Assembly: GCA_045544195.1 (NCBI GenBank)
Contig: JAZPYO010000015.1
Coordinates: 1 to 49,846 of the forward strand
DNA from: RGIG7213 sp045544195
GTDB lineage: Bacteria; Bacillota; Clostridia; Oscillospirales; CAG-272
Direction: 5' to 3'
Length of the DNA: 49,846 nt
Position numbers and translations under genes: made by a program. This document shows, one piece after another, positions 49,806-49,846 of this stretch. Within the stretch, counting starts at the first letter, position 1. Each line of letters opens with the position of its first letter. The notes under the pieces were generated by a model. That model saw nothing but the letters and a program-made list of their open reading frames with translations, did no database searches and was not told the DNA's origin.

Positions 49806-49846
49806 TCACTTGTCCCAATTTTCGTGCATATATTGCTTAAAATCGT
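49806..49846 (-). CDS. Possible C-terminal end of an upstream gene (runs off window)
   Basis: One minus-strand frame entering from the window edge reads DFKQYMHENWDK and then stops (TGA at 49808-49806). It has the charged, aromatic look of a real C-terminus, but 12 residues are too few to assign a family. An alternative frame gives TILSNICTKIGTSDVAFNKA and a stop. Which of the two, if either, is coding cannot be decided here. Confidence 0.22.
   Translation of the reverse strand, partial: DFKQYMHENWDK

Noticed and set aside
1..49846. CRISPR array, phage structural genes, toxin-antitoxin or restriction systems
   Set aside because: No regularly spaced repeats and no recognisable genes of these kinds were found on either strand.

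Overview
The window looks like chromosomal DNA of a low-to-mid GC anaerobic Firmicute, most plausibly a gut or rumen clostridium of the Oscillospiraceae/Ruminococcaceae (Ruminococcus or [Eubacterium] siraeum type). This is inferred from Shine-Dalgarno-led genes with sigma-A promoters of the TTGACA-17-TATAAT type, a complete HydABC-type [FeFe] hydrogenase, a type I dockerin on a secreted protein, and many lipoproteins with Clostridia-like lipoboxes. There is no rRNA gene and no CRISPR array; one tRNA gene (tRNA-Pro, GGG) is present.

Left part (1-8.8 kb): the left end of an IS200/IS605-type element, with tnpA running off the window edge; a two-gene FtsX/MacB-type ABC exporter whose leader looks like a yybP-ykoY manganese riboswitch followed by an intrinsic terminator; a NADAR-fold protein; and the hydC-hydB-hydA operon for an NAD-linked, probably electron-bifurcating [FeFe] hydrogenase.

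8.8-20.7 kb: a compact ten-gene minus-strand surface-polysaccharide operon, transcribed from one strong promoter near 20.8 kb and closed by a terminator near 8.8 kb. It encodes a GT2 and a GT4 glycosyltransferase, an EpsG-like polymerase, a pyruvyl transferase, a Wzx flippase, an F420H2-dehydrogenase-beta-like Fe-S protein, the three UDP-N-acetyl-L-fucosamine enzymes (FnlA/CapE, FnlB/CapF, FnlC/CapG) and a PF14907-type nucleotidyltransferase lying between fnlA and fnlB. The predicted product is a Wzx/Wzy-type polymer containing L-FucNAc and possibly pyruvylated.

20.9-41.7 kb: a mosaic of small transcription units. They include a YcxB-like membrane protein, a GH99/GH71-like protein without a signal peptide and a lipoprotein; a GH3 lipoprotein with a discoidin domain in one operon with a dockerin-bearing metallophosphoesterase; a DUF1508 protein; an MFS transporter with a PH-domain protein; MgtC; a membrane-anchored probable beta-propeller; a beta-CASP metallo-beta-lactamase ribonuclease; a zinc-ribbon membrane protein; a 5'-nucleotidase lipoprotein; a GntR(YtrA)-ABC-2 transporter operon with a visible operator; a nitroreductase; and a DUF3298-like lipoprotein.

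41.8-49.8 kb: tRNA-Pro followed by a tyrosine recombinase, with short repeats of the tRNA anticodon-arm sequence between them (a likely attachment site). Beyond lies a minus-strand operon of one PlsC-like acyltransferase and three paralogous adenylate-forming ligases that share the N-terminal signature TGYPSIDKPW-KYY. The middle ligase is strongly diverged in its nucleotide-binding motifs. A 31-bp near-perfect direct repeat brackets the acyltransferase gene and marks an old tandem duplication. This is the accessory locus in the window most likely to encode an uncharacterised pathway.
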